64,000 bases of DNA from Janthinobacterium sp. SUN073. Its GTDB lineage: Bacteria; Pseudomonadota; Gammaproteobacteria; Burkholderiales; Burkholderiaceae_D. The position numbers and the translations under genes were made by a program. This document shows, piece after piece, positions 45,505-55,444 of the stretch (positions are counted from its first letter, which is position 1; each line of letters opens with the position of its first letter). The stretch is from assembly GCF_030397665.1 (NCBI RefSeq), contig NZ_JAPUBT010000002.1:157383-221382 (forward strand). Reading direction: 5' to 3'. The notes below the pieces were generated by a model. The model saw only the letters and a list, made by a program, of their open reading frames with translations, did no database searches and was not told the origin of the DNA.

Positions 45505-46301
45505 AGGGCGACACCGCCATGCTGCCGGTTTCCCCTCCCGTGCGCGGGTCCACCTGGGCCTTGCTGGCCGGCTTGCTGCTGCTGGTCGTCGCCAGCTTCG
45601 CCACCCTGCCCCTGAAATGGGGAGAATTTTTCAGTGCCGACGCCGTGCGCACGAGCGCCGACTTCCTGCACGGCTTCGCCCCGCCCGAGCTGTCCAGTCC
45701 TTTCCTGATAAAAGTCGGCGTGGCCACCTTTGAAACCCTGGCCATGTCGGCCATCGGTACGGTGATCGCCGCTCTGCTGGGTGCGCTGCTGGCCCTGCCC
45801 GCCAGCGGCCGTTTTGGCAAGCTGGCGCGCAACGCCACGCGCGCGGTGCTCAACGTGCTGCGCTCGATCCCCGAACTGGTGTGGGCCTCGATTTTGCTGA
45901 TCGCCGCCGGCCTGGGCCCGTTCGCGGGCACCCTGGCACTGGCGCTGCATACGGTGGGCGTGCTGGGCCGTCTGTTTGCCGATGCGTTTGAAAATTGCCC
46001 GCCCCTGCCCGCCGCCGCCCTGCGCATCAATGGCGCGCGCCCTGCCGAGGCCTTTTTGTACGCGACCTTGCCGCAATGCGGGCCGCAGATGATGTCGTAT
46101 ACCCTGTACCGCTGGGAAAACAATATCCGCGCCGCCGCCATCCTCGGCGTCGTCGGTGCGGGCGGCCTGGGGCAGATGCTGAAATACCATTTGTCGCTGT
46201 TCCAGATGCAGGCCGCCGCCACCGTCATCGTCGCCATGTTGCTGATGGTGGCCGCCGTCGATGGCCTCAGCTATGTGCTGCGCCGCGCCATGACCCGCTG
46301 A
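45501..46301 (+). CDS. ABC transporter permease 2 (PhnE-like)
   Basis: A 266-residue permease similar in plan to permease 1: SIPELVWASILLIAAGLGPFAGTLALAL, then LPQCGPQMMSYTLYRWENNIRAAAILGVVGAGGLGQML. ATG 45501 overlaps the stop of permease 1 and has GGAGG 6 bases upstream, so the two are translated together. Two separate permease genes are common in phosphonate-type importers. Confidence 0.92.
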   Translation: MKGDTAMLPVSPPVRGSTWALLAGLLLLVVASFATLPLKWGEFFSADAVRTSADFLHGFAPPELSSPFLIKVGVATFETLAMSAIGTVIAALLGALLALPASGRFGKLARNATRAVLNVLRSIPELVWASILLIAAGLGPFAGTLALALHTVGVLGRLFADAFENCPPLPAAALRINGARPAEAFLYATLPQCGPQMMSYTLYRWENNIRAAAILGVVGAGGLGQMLKYHLSLFQMQAAATVIVAMLLMVAAVDGLSYVLRRAMTR

Positions 46302-46328
46302 TTTTTTCACTTTTCACAAGGAATACCC

Positions 46329-46694
46329 ATGTCAGGCTGGTGGACCATTATCTCGACAGAAACACCGGAACAGATGGCCGACCTGGCCAAGGTCAACAAG
46401 GACGCCATCCTGGCCACCTGGGAAGCGGGCTTGGGCGGCCTGGGCTGGATCACGCAACTGTGTGAACAAGGCAAGGCGACCCAGCTGAGCTGCAACGGCT
46501 TTCCGAACCGCTACACGGCGCTGGCATCGGACCTCACGCCGCTCCTGGCCAGCGGCATCGCCGAGGCGCAGGAAGGCGTTTCTCAGGAGGACAGCCCCGC
46601 CGGCTGGCCCGGCAGCATCACGCTGCACCGGGACCGCATCGCCGCTTGCCAGCCCGGCCAGCTATTGACGGTCGAGGTGTGGGACCAGTCCTGA
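46329..46694 (+). CDS. Hypothetical protein at the end of the selenium operon
   Basis: A 121-residue soluble protein, MSGWWTIISTETPEQMADLAKVNKDAILATWEAGLGGLGWITQLCEQG and more, starting 27 bp after permease 2 with an AAGGA-type ribosome site. It has Cys45 and Cys55 and another Cys near the C-terminus, no signal peptide and no recognised family. Position as the last gene of the operon suggests a role in selenium handling, but this is only context. Confidence 0.75.
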   Translation: MSGWWTIISTETPEQMADLAKVNKDAILATWEAGLGGLGWITQLCEQGKATQLSCNGFPNRYTALASDLTPLLASGIAEAQEGVSQEDSPAGWPGSITLHRDRIAACQPGQLLTVEVWDQS

Positions 46695-46729
46695 GCGGAA
46701 AACCTGAGTCGGCCAGCAGCGCCCAGGCG

Positions 46730-49700
46730 CTATTTATCCGTGCCCTCCGCCAGGACCAGGATCCAGCGTTTCCCATTGATCATGATTTTCACTTCGAACG
46801 GCAGCGCGCCGGCAGGTGCGGCCGAGACATCGAAACTGTGCGTCTGCGCAACGTAGCGCAACCATGCCGGCAGAGGCGCGTCATCGGTCCTGCTGATGCG
46901 CACCGACGCGCGCGGGTCTGACAGGGCCGCCGTCAATGGCGCCGGCAAGGCAAAGCTGAAAGCGTCACCCTTGCTCACCATATCTTTGGGAATCGACACG
47001 CTCACCATGCCCGGCTGCCCATCCGACAACGGACGCACCAGCGACACCGTGATAGCGCTGTTGCGCTGTCCGTCGGCGATCCGGCCACCCGGCACAGGCG
47101 CTTGCAGCGTCAACGGCGATGCCGCCGAGGTCGGTGCCGGAACGACAGGCACGGTGACCGGCAGTTGCGGCACCCGGGTCGGCTCGACGCCTGCGGCCAG
47201 GATGCTGGCAATGGTGCTGGTGCTGGTGTTTTGCAAGCTGTAGTTGGCGGCATCGCTCCCCGCGATGCTGATCCCCGTGACCGTGACCGGCTTATTGCTG
47301 CCCACATCGGCACTGGCGAAGCTGGCCGCGCCATCGGCGAGCGTCAGCAGATCGCCGGCAATGCGGTTATCCGCCAGCACGACCATCGCGGCGACGGTTC
47401 CATCGAATTGCCGGTCGATCCCTGTGGCGCCCACGGTGAGCGCGCGCGGCGTGATATTGGCCGTGGTGGTCAGTCCCGTGCCGCCCAGGACATAGTTGGC
47501 GGCATCGGCGCCGCTGGCCGCGACATTGCTGACGTTCATAGTCTTGCCCACACCAGCATTCTTGTCCGCGAAACTGGCATTGCCGGTCAGCGTCAACAGA
47601 TCACCCGCCACCCGGTTGTCCGCCAGTATCGCGCTGCCGTCCGTGCCGCCGTTGTAGATACGGTTTACGCCGCTTGCGCTGACCGTCAAGGCCCGCGCCG
47701 TGATGTCAGCCGTGGTCGTGGTCGAGGTATTGTAGGCATAGTTGGCCGCGTCGGTGCCGGCGACCTCGATGCCCGTCACGCTGATGGCCTTTGCCGTGCC
47801 CACGTTCTTGTCGGAAAATGTCGCCGCTTCGTCGGTGACGCTCAGCACATCGCCAGCAACCCGGTCGTCGGCCAGGGCGACCGTCGCGTTGCGGCTGCCG
47901 TCATACACGCGATTGGCGCCGCTGGCACTGACCTTGAGCATGCGCGGCGTGATATCGGCATGGGCAAGGGCCGTGGTATTTTCCAGAGTGTAATTTCCGC
48001 CGTCACTACCACCCATGCTGATGCCGCTCACATTGACCGTTTTGCCGACGCCGACATTCTTGTCCAGGAAATTGGCCGATGCATAGCTAAAGCTCAGCAC
48101 GTCACCGGTGACGACGCTGTCGTCCGGGGTCAGGTTGGCAATATCGGCCGTGCCGCCGTCATACACGCGATTGGTCCCGCTGGCAAAGACGGCCAGTGAA
48201 CGCGGCGTGATGTTGGCGTGGGTCGTCGCCGTGGAGCTGTCGAGACTGTAATTGCCCGCATCGGCGCCGCCGATACTGATGCCGCTCACGTTGACGGTTT
48301 TGCCGGTGCCGACATTTTTATTCAGGAAATTGGCGGTGCTGTAAGAATAAGTCAGCTGGTCGCCGAACACGATGCTGTCGTCCGGCGTCAAGGTCACGGC
48401 ATCGCCGGTGCCGCCGTTATAGACGCGGTTGCTTCCGCTGGCGAACACTTGCAGGGCACGCGGGGTGATGTTGGCTGTCGTGGCGGCAGTCGTGCTGGCC
48501 AGGCTATAGTTGCCGGCATCCAGGCCGCCGATGCTGATGCCGCTCACATTGACGGTCTTGCCATTGCCCACGTTTTTGTCGAGGAAGTTGGCTGATGTGT
48601 ACGAATACGTCAGCGCGTCGCCGAACACGACGCTGTCGTCCGGGGTCAGGTTGGCAATATCGACCGTGCCGCCGTTGTAGACGCGATTGGTCCCGCTGGC
48701 AAAGACGGCCAGTGGGCGCGGCGTGATGTTGGCGGTCGTGGCGGCAGTCGTGCTGGCCAGCGCATAGTTGCCCGCATCCAGGCCGCCGATGCTGATGCCG
48801 CTCACATTGACGGTCTTGCCATTGCCCACGTTCTTGTCGAGGAAGTTGGCTGACGTATACGAATACGTCAGCGCGTCGCCGAACACGACGCTGTCGTCCG
48901 GTGTCAGGTTGGCAATATCGACCGTGCCGCCGTTGTAGACGCGATTGGTCCCGCTGGCGAACACCGCCAGGGAGCGCGGCGTGATGTTGGCGTGGGTCGT
49001 CGCCGTGGAGCTGTCGAGACTGTAATTGCCCGCATCCGCGCCGCCGATACTGATGCCGCCCACGTTGACGGTCTTGCCGGTGCCGACATTTTTATTCAGG
49101 AAATTGGCGGTGCTGTAAGAATAAGTCAGCTGGTCGCCGAACACGACGCTGTCGTCCGGCGTCAAGGTGGCCAGCGCGGTGGTGGTGCCGTTGTAAACAC
49201 GGTTGCCTGCATTGGCGAACACGCTCAACGGCCGCGCCGTGATATTCGCCTGCGTCGTGGCGCTCGTGCTGCCGATGGCATAGTTGCCCGCATCGGCGCC
49301 GCCCAGGCTGATTCCCGTCACGTTGACGGTCTTGCCGATGCCGACATTTTTATTCAAGAAGTTGGCGGCGCCGTAAGAATACGTCAACTGGTCGCCGAAC
49401 ACGATGCTGTCGTCCGGCGTCAAGGTCACGGCATCGCCGGTGCCGCCGTTATAGACGCGGTTGCTTCCGCTGGCGAACACTTGCAGGGCACGCGGGGTGA
49501 TGTTGGCTGTCGTGGCGACAGTCGTGCTGGCCAGGCTATAGTTGCCGGCATCCAGGCCGCCGATGCTGATGCCGCTCACATTGACGGTCTTGCCATTGCC
49601 CACGTTCTTGTCGAGGAAGTTGGCCGACGTATACGAATACGTCAGCGCATCGCCGAACACGACGCTGTCGTCCGGTGTCAGGTTGGCGATATCGACCGTG

Positions 49701-52700
49701 CCGCCGTTGTAGACGCGATTGGTCCCGCTGGCGAACACCGCCAGGGAGCGCGGCGTGATGTTGGCGTGGGTCGTCGCCGTGGAGCTGTCGAGACTGTAAT
49801 TGCCCGCATCCGCGCCGCCGATACTGATGCCGCCCACGTTGACGGTCTTGCCGGTGCCGACATTTTTATTCAGGAAATTGGCGGTGCTGTAAGAATAAGT
49901 CAGCTGGTCGCCGAACACGACGCTGTCGTCCGGCGTCAAGGTGGCCAGCGCGGTGGTGGTGCCGTTGTAAACACGGTTGCTTGCATTGGCGAACACGCTC
50001 AACGGCCGCGTCGTGATATTCGCCTGCGTCGTTGCGCTCGTGCTGCCGATGGCGTAGTTGCCCGCATCGGCGCCGCCCAGGCTGATTCCCGTCACGTTGA
50101 CGGTCTTGCCGGTGCCCACGTTCTTGTCGAGGAAGTTGGCTGACGTATACGAATACGTCAGCGCGTCGCCGAACACGACGCTGTCGTCCGGGGTCAGGTT
50201 GGCAATTTCGACCGTACCGCCGTTGTAGACGCGATTGGTCCCGCTGGCAAAGACGGCCAGTGGGCGCGGCGTGATGTTGGCGGTCGTGGCGGCAGTCGTG
50301 CTGGCCAGCGCATAGTTGCCCGCATCCAGGCCGCCGATGCTGATGCCGGCCACATTGACGGTCTTGCCATTGCCCACGTTCTTGTCGAGGAAGTTGGCCG
50401 ACGTATACGAATATGTCAGCGCGTCGCCGAACACGACGCTGTCGTCCGGCGTCAGGTTGGCAATATCTGCCGTGCCGCCGTTGTAGACGCGATTGGTCCC
50501 GCTGGCAAAGACGACCAGGGAGCGCGGCGTGATGGTGCCTGTGCCGCTGGCGCCCGTGAGCGTGTAGTTGGTATCGAGCGCGCTGCTGCCGGTCAGGGTC
50601 AACCCTCCCAGCCCAAGCGCCTGGGCTCCCGCACTGACATTCTTGCTCGCGACCGAGGCGCTGCCCGTCAAGCCGCAGGCGCTCAGGCCGCCACTGCAAT
50701 CTGAACCGACCAGATTGGTGACCTGCATAACGTTACTGCCCATCACGGTGCCGCCGTTGTATTCGCGCGTGGCGACCAGGCCCAGCGGCCGTTTGAACAC
50801 CGTGTAGCTCAGCCCTGCATCGGCGAGGAAAACGTAGTCTCCCGCGTTGACGCCGCCCAGGAGCAGGCCCGAGTTATAGATAATCTGATAGTGCCCCGCA
50901 TTCGATCCGACGCTGGGCGCGCCGCCAAACAAGGCGCTGCCGCTGACGTCCAATCCAAGGGCGGCAATGCCATTCGCGTCCAGCAGCGTGGAGCCATTGA
51001 ACAGGCTATAGGTAAACGTACCGACGAGGTCGCCGTAGATGTTGCTGCTCTGGCTGCTGTTCACGTGCACGCTCAACTGCTTGGCAATCGTGCAGTTGGC
51101 GAACGCGGTCAGGCAGGGGTAGCCGTTGTTGACGCTGGCCTTGATCTGCCACACGGGCGCCGAAGAAAAATTCCAGCCGGCGCCGGTGAAGGTGCCCATG
51201 GCTTTCATTTCGGCAGTAGTCTTGCCCGTGCCACCACGGCTGGCCGCCTGGCCGCTGGTCTGGGTATCCCAGAAGCTGTTGCTAATGACGGACGGCGAGT
51301 TCTCGCCATCGACCGTCAGCGTGCCGACCAGGCCGCCCACACTGGTGTTGCCATTGTTGATAGTCACGGCGCCCACGGCATAGCTGTTGCTGATGTTCGA
51401 ACCGTTCTCGCCCACCAGGCCGCCGACATTGGTGTTGCCGTTGACCGCGCCCGTGGCATAGGTATTGATGATGTTGCTGCCGCTGCCGCCCGCCTGTTGG
51501 TTCAGGCCGACCAGGCCACCGACGGTCTGACTGCCAGTGACGTTGCCGCTGGCGTAGCTGCTGCTGATGGTGCCGAAGTAATTGACGCCGGCCAGCCCGC
51601 CGATGAATGCCGTGGTGCCCGTGACATTGCCGCTGGCGTAGCTGTTTGTCGTTTGCCCGCCGAACATTCTCCCAACCAGTCCACCCACGTTCGTGGTGCC
51701 CGAAATAGTGCCGCCGGCATAGCTGTTGGTAATGATCCCGGCCTGGCTTTCGCCCACCAGGCCACCCGTGTTATTAAACCCGGTAACGTTCATGGTCGAG
51801 AAACTGTTGCTGATGGTGCCCCAGCTCCGGCCCACCATGCCGGATGCGTATTGTGCCCCGTTGACCGTGCCGCCGACGATGCCAAGATTGCGTAGCTGAA
51901 CCGTATTGTCGCCATACAGGCTGGCGAACAAGGACGACTGGTTGTTGATCGTTGGCGCGATGATGACGTGACCGAGGCCATCGAATGCGCCCCAGGAGAT
52001 GGAAAACTGCTGCATGCCGATGGCGCCACTGGCATTCCAGGCAGCGGTCGACGTGGCGTCGATGTCGCTGCCCAGCGCGTAGAAGGCGTTCTGGCTTGCC
52101 TGCACGCCCTGCAAGGTGCCCGGCGTCATATCGTTGCGGTCGGCGCCCAGGCTGTTGATGACCGTATAAATCTGATTTTTGATCGTCAAGGTACCGCTGC
52201 CGGCGAAATTGACTTTCCCCTTGAAGGTGTTGCCGGCGCCAAATGACGTGTTGACCTTGCCTGCCGTCGGCTCGAGATCGAGGCTGGCCGTGCCGCTCGC
52301 CGTCATCACCGCATTGATATTGACGTCATTGGTGGCCGTCAGGGTCAGCTTGTTGGCGCTCCAGGTGATGGCATCATTGACGGTGACATTGCCGTCGCTG
52401 CCGCCGCCGTTGGTGCTGGCAATGGCGACATCGGCGGTCGCCAGGTTGCTGCTCAGGGTGGCGCCGCTGATATCACCGCCGCTGGCGGCAATCGTAAAGC
52501 CGTCCGGATCGAGCAGCCATCGGCCAGATTTGCCGTGCGCGGCGCGCGCGTCGACGCGGGTGGCGTCGCGGATGGTCAGGTGGCTGGCGGAGGTTTCGAT
52601 GAAGCCGCCGTCGCCGCCGCTGTCGCCGCCGCGCGCACTGAAGCTGCCGCTGACATCGGTGCGGCTGGCCGCATTGGCCAGGTCCGCGATCAGGGTCACC

Positions 52701-53689
52701 GTGCCGCCCCGCCCCGCGCTGCCGGGCGCCGCGTTGGCGCTGATGCTGCCGCTGGCACTGATCTGGTCGGACGCCGTGAGCATGATGCGCCCGCCATCGT
52801 TGCTCAAGCCGTTTGCCTCCAGCGCGCCGGTGTTGTTGATCACGCCGCCCATCAGGCGATTGGCCGCCTGGGCCGACATGATGATGGTGCCGCCGGGAGC
52901 CAGCACCGCCTGCCGGTTCTCGACCAGGGCGGCGATCGCGGATGGCGTGACGACCACGCCGGCCAGGGTATTGCTGTCGCCGAACTGCAGCTTGATCTGC
53001 TCGCCCGATGCCAGCGCCACGGTGCCGGCGCGGGCCATGATCAGGCCATAATTGCGCACTTCCGGCGCCAGCAAGGCGATATAGCCGCCCAGCGCCGCGT
53101 GCAAGCTCCCCTCATTGATGACGCTGCCCGTCGCGCCCGCGCGGGAAAACGTGTTCATGCCCGCCATGAAATCGGCGCTCGACATATTGTGGGTGGTGGC
53201 CACCAGTCCGCCCACATCGACCGACGCGGAGGGACTGAAATAAACGCCATTCGGGTTACTCAGGAACACCTGGCCGTTCGAGGTGATGCGGCCGAAAATC
53301 TGGCTCGGTTGCGCATCGAGTACCCGGTTCAAGGTGACGGCACTGGCCGAAGGCTGGGCGAAATTGACGCTGGCTTTGGCGCCGAGATTGAACGTCTGCC
53401 AGTCGATCGCCCCGCGCGCCGTGCCCTGCTGGATGTTCATCGCCGCGCCATTCTGCGTGATCACGACCTGGCCGCCAACGACCTTAGCGCCGGCCGGTAA
53501 CTCGGTCGGCGCCGGCGGCGCCGCGAAGGCGGCCATGCTGGCGCCAAGACCGAGCGCCGCGCACGCCGGAGCGAGCAAGGTGCGGCCGCTGCGCTTGCCT
53601 TTACCCCTGGCGTTTTCCGCCACGGCGACCCAGGCGCCAAGAATCTCGCTCCAGATCAAGCGATAAATATGGTTCATGGACGCGTGCAT
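46730..53689 (-). CDS. TpsA exoprotein with GLUG and about 14 YDG repeats
   Basis: A 2319-residue two-partner-secretion adhesin. An ESPR (MNHIYRLIW...GAWVAVAEN) is followed by a signal peptide cleaved near AAFAAPP and a TPS haemagglutination domain at about residues 60-220 (NPNGVYFSPSASVDVGGL). Glycine-rich beta-helix follows, then GLUG-type repeats at about 600-815 (GLVGESQAG, GGLVGRMFGG, GGLAGVNYFG). About 14 YDG-type domains lie at roughly 975-2160, ten of them close copies of an 86-residue unit. A C-terminal domain ends with MINGKRWILVLAEG. ATG 53689 has AAGGAG 7 bases upstream. The TpsB transporter gene lies 60 bp upstream on the same strand. Probably a surface adhesin for biofilm or host contact. 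Confidence 0.93.
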   Translation of the reverse strand: MHASMNHIYRLIWSEILGAWVAVAENARGKGKRSGRTLLAPACAALGLGASMAAFAAPPAPTELPAGAKVVGGQVVITQNGAAMNIQQGTARGAIDWQTFNLGAKASVNFAQPSASAVTLNRVLDAQPSQIFGRITSNGQVFLSNPNGVYFSPSASVDVGGLVATTHNMSSADFMAGMNTFSRAGATGSVINEGSLHAALGGYIALLAPEVRNYGLIMARAGTVALASGEQIKLQFGDSNTLAGVVVTPSAIAALVENRQAVLAPGGTIIMSAQAANRLMGGVINNTGALEANGLSNDGGRIMLTASDQISASGSISANAAPGSAGRGGTVTLIADLANAASRTDVSGSFSARGGDSGGDGGFIETSASHLTIRDATRVDARAAHGKSGRWLLDPDGFTIAASGGDISGATLSSNLATADVAIASTNGGGSDGNVTVNDAITWSANKLTLTATNDVNINAVMTASGTASLDLEPTAGKVNTSFGAGNTFKGKVNFAGSGTLTIKNQIYTVINSLGADRNDMTPGTLQGVQASQNAFYALGSDIDATSTAAWNASGAIGMQQFSISWGAFDGLGHVIIAPTINNQSSLFASLYGDNTVQLRNLGIVGGTVNGAQYASGMVGRSWGTISNSFSTMNVTGFNNTGGLVGESQAGIITNSYAGGTISGTTNVGGLVGRMFGGQTTNSYASGNVTGTTAFIGGLAGVNYFGTISSSYASGNVTGSQTVGGLVGLNQQAGGSGSNIINTYATGAVNGNTNVGGLVGENGSNISNSYAVGAVTINNGNTSVGGLVGTLTVDGENSPSVISNSFWDTQTSGQAASRGGTGKTTAEMKAMGTFTGAGWNFSSAPVWQIKASVNNGYPCLTAFANCTIAKQLSVHVNSSQSSNIYGDLVGTFTYSLFNGSTLLDANGIAALGLDVSGSALFGGAPSVGSNAGHYQIIYNSGLLLGGVNAGDYVFLADAGLSYTVFKRPLGLVATREYNGGTVMGSNVMQVTNLVGSDCSGGLSACGLTGSASVASKNVSAGAQALGLGGLTLTGSSALDTNYTLTGASGTGTITPRSLVVFASGTNRVYNGGTADIANLTPDDSVVFGDALTYSYTSANFLDKNVGNGKTVNVAGISIGGLDAGNYALASTTAATTANITPRPLAVFASGTNRVYNGGTVEIANLTPDDSVVFGDALTYSYTSANFLDKNVGTGKTVNVTGISLGGADAGNYAIGSTSATTQANITTRPLSVFANASNRVYNGTTTALATLTPDDSVVFGDQLTYSYSTANFLNKNVGTGKTVNVGGISIGGADAGNYSLDSSTATTHANITPRSLAVFASGTNRVYNGGTVDIANLTPDDSVVFGDALTYSYTSANFLDKNVGNGKTVNVSGISIGGLDAGNYSLASTTVATTANITPRALQVFASGSNRVYNGGTGDAVTLTPDDSIVFGDQLTYSYGAANFLNKNVGIGKTVNVTGISLGGADAGNYAIGSTSATTQANITARPLSVFANAGNRVYNGTTTALATLTPDDSVVFGDQLTYSYSTANFLNKNVGTGKTVNVGGISIGGADAGNYSLDSSTATTHANITPRSLAVFASGTNRVYNGGTVDIANLTPDDSVVFGDALTYSYTSANFLDKNVGNGKTVNVSGISIGGLDAGNYALASTTAATTANITPRPLAVFASGTNRVYNGGTVDIANLTPDDSVVFGDALTYSYTSANFLDKNVGNGKTVNVSGISIGGLDAGNYSLASTTAATTANITPRALQVFASGSNRVYNGGTGDAVTLTPDDSIVFGDQLTYSYSTANFLNKNVGTGKTVNVSGISIGGADAGNYSLDSSTATTHANITPRSLAVFASGTNRVYDGGTADIANLTPDDSVVTGDVLSFSYASANFLDKNVGVGKTVNVSGISMGGSDGGNYTLENTTALAHADITPRMLKVSASGANRVYDGSRNATVALADDRVAGDVLSVTDEAATFSDKNVGTAKAISVTGIEVAGTDAANYAYNTSTTTTADITARALTVSASGVNRIYNGGTDGSAILADNRVAGDLLTLTGNASFADKNAGVGKTMNVSNVAASGADAANYVLGGTGLTTTANITPRALTVGATGIDRQFDGTVAAMVVLADNRIAGDLLTLADGAASFASADVGSNKPVTVTGISIAGSDAANYSLQNTSTSTIASILAAGVEPTRVPQLPVTVPVVPAPTSAASPLTLQAPVPGGRIADGQRNSAITVSLVRPLSDGQPGMVSVSIPKDMVSKGDAFSFALPAPLTAALSDPRASVRISRTDDAPLPAWLRYVAQTHSFDVSAAPAGALPFEVKIMINGKRWILVLAEGTDK
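47935..50530. repeat. 258-bp YDG repeat array with 774-bp higher-order copies
   Basis: Ten near-identical 258-bp (86-codon) units encode the pattern NRVYNGG...NLTPDDSVVFGDALTYSY...NFLDKNVGNGKTVNVSGISIGG. At a larger scale, a block around 48904-49089 recurs at 49678-49863, 774 bp away, which is exactly three units. Unit order differs (NGGT-VDIANL, NGTT-TALATL and NGGT-GDAVTL subtypes), so the array grew by unequal recombination of multi-unit blocks. Further, more diverged units flank it (residues about 975 and 1960-2160). Confidence 0.88.
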
Positions 53690-53749
53690 GGTGGTACTCC
53701 TTCAAAGCAGAGGGAAACGAAATGGGGGCATGCGGCGAAATCTGGAAAA

Positions 53750-55444
53750 CTAGAAAGGCATGATGGCCTGGAGCCAGAAGCGATTCTTTCTGAATGAACC
53801 ATCCTGGTCCGTTCCCGTCAGTGTCGGGTTCGGATTGTCGCCAATGCGCCTGGCCCAGGTCGCCTTGAGATTCAGTCCGAAGCTGGCCAGCCAGGCGACG
53901 GACAGCCCCGCGCCCTTGAGGCTATAGCTGCCCAGCGCCGGCGCGCCGGGAAAAGCATTGTCGTGGTTGACCTTTACGTGGCCCCAGTCGTAGAAGCCGG
54001 TGAGATTCACGTTGTTGGGCAGGCGCGCGCGCAGTTCCAGGTTGAACAGCTGCCCTTCCGAACCACCACCTTCGTTGGACGGATAGGCGCGCACGCCATA
54101 CGCGCCGCCGAGATAGAATTTCTCGGCCGAATCGAGGTTCTTTCCCGCAGTCTGGCCCGAGAACGCGGCGTACAGGGCCAGCGCCTCGGTGAGTACCTGC
54201 TGGCGGCTGGCGGCATAGCGCAGTTTGGTGAAACTGCCGCCCGTGCGCGTGGTCAGGGCATCGGCCCTGGCGTTGGGCGAGCCGTCCAGGTCGACCTTGC
54301 CGTGCACCAGCGCGAGGCTGGCACTGTTGCTGCCGCCGCCACCGTATTGATCCAGCACATTGCCGTTCAGGCCGACGGTGAAGGTATCGATCTTGTAGTC
54401 GGTGATGGTGGTTGCCGCCGCCCGATTGTCGAAGCGCTTGTTGTCGTAATTGAGGGCCAGGTAAAGATTTTTCAGACGCGCGCGGATCAGCGGGTAGGTC
54501 GCCTCGAGCCCGCTGGTGGTCGAGGTCCCGGATGCGTCGAGCGCGGCCAGCGCATCGTCCACCAGGCGGTAGCGCAGGTGGGACGCGTTGGCGCCCACCC
54601 GCCAGCCGGCCGCGCCCAGCGGCACGGTGTAGGCCAGGCGGGCATAATCGCTGCCTTCCGTGTGCATCAGATTGACGACCGCCTGGTCGCCAAAACGCAG
54701 GGGACTGTTGATATACAGGTCGGCGGTCAGGCGCGCGCTGCCGGTGGAACGGGCGCTGGCATTGTCGATGCCGACCTGCCCGTTGATGAGTTTTTCATCC
54801 TCGATCTTCAAGACCAGGTCGACTTCATTCGCCTGTTCCCCGGGCGCCAGGCTGCCGGCCGTGCTGATGCCAGGCATGTCATCGAGCAGCAGCAGGGCGC
54901 GGTCCATCGCCTGCGCTTTCAGCGCGGCGCCATGTGGCTGGGCGGCGCCCACGATCGGCACCAGCCTGTCGAATGGCACGCGGGTCGGCGCCGTGCCTTC
55001 CATGCGCACCTGGCCGAACACCGCTTCGACCACCTGCAGCGTCACGACGCCGTCCTTGATCTCCTGCAGTGGCAGATAGACGCGCACGATCCAGCCGGCC
55101 TTGCGATAGGTTTCGGCCACTGCGGCGGCGGCGTTTTGCAGGTCATTGAACGAGAGTGGCCGATTCACGAAGCTTGCCACGGCAGGCGCCAGTTGCGCTT
55201 GCGTGAGCAAGGTATTGCCGGCGAATTGAAAACGCGACACCGTGACCGACATTCCCGACAATTCCTTCATGGGCTGCGGCGGCGCTGCCAGAAGCGGCCC
55301 CGGCTTGCTCGGCGTCGGCGCCAATCGCCCTTTTTCAATTTGCTGCAATAACGAACCCGCGTCCGGAACGGTTTGCGCGAAAGCGGATGAAACGGAGATC
55401 GACAAAACTGTCAGGATGTACAGCGGCGAGCGAGGTGGCAGCAT
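53750..55444 (-). CDS. TpsB outer-membrane transporter (ShlB/FhaC/HecB family)
   Basis: A 564-residue outer-membrane protein: signal peptide ending near SSAFAQT, a proline-rich linker, one or two POTRA domains (VTVSRFQFAGNTLLTQAQL, RKAGWIVRVYLPLQEIKDGVVTLQVVEAVFGQVRMEG), then a 16-strand beta-barrel ending with Phe (WLQAIMPF). The VRAYPSNEGGGSEG segment corresponds to the conserved VRGY region of the barrel; here it reads VRAY. It exports the TpsA encoded 60 bp downstream and could also serve the adhesin at 1-4004. The start ATG 55444 has an upstream purine run. Confidence 0.93.
   Translation of the reverse strand: MLPPRSPLYILTVLSISVSSAFAQTVPDAGSLLQQIEKGRLAPTPSKPGPLLAAPPQPMKELSGMSVTVSRFQFAGNTLLTQAQLAPAVASFVNRPLSFNDLQNAAAAVAETYRKAGWIVRVYLPLQEIKDGVVTLQVVEAVFGQVRMEGTAPTRVPFDRLVPIVGAAQPHGAALKAQAMDRALLLLDDMPGISTAGSLAPGEQANEVDLVLKIEDEKLINGQVGIDNASARSTGSARLTADLYINSPLRFGDQAVVNLMHTEGSDYARLAYTVPLGAAGWRVGANASHLRYRLVDDALAALDASGTSTTSGLEATYPLIRARLKNLYLALNYDNKRFDNRAAATTITDYKIDTFTVGLNGNVLDQYGGGGSNSASLALVHGKVDLDGSPNARADALTTRTGGSFTKLRYAASRQQVLTEALALYAAFSGQTAGKNLDSAEKFYLGGAYGVRAYPSNEGGGSEGQLFNLELRARLPNNVNLTGFYDWGHVKVNHDNAFPGAPALGSYSLKGAGLSVAWLASFGLNLKATWARRIGDNPNPTLTGTDQDGSFRKNRFWLQAIMPF

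Noticed and set aside
42898-46301. Phosphonate degradation or uptake locus
   Set aside because: No C-P lyase or phosphonatase genes are present and the linked genes are mnmH and selD, so selenium is the better reading.
47102-53500. Long plus-strand open frames opposite the right adhesin (such as 48992-50143)
   Set aside because: They mirror the 258-bp repeat on the other strand and have no start signal or family.
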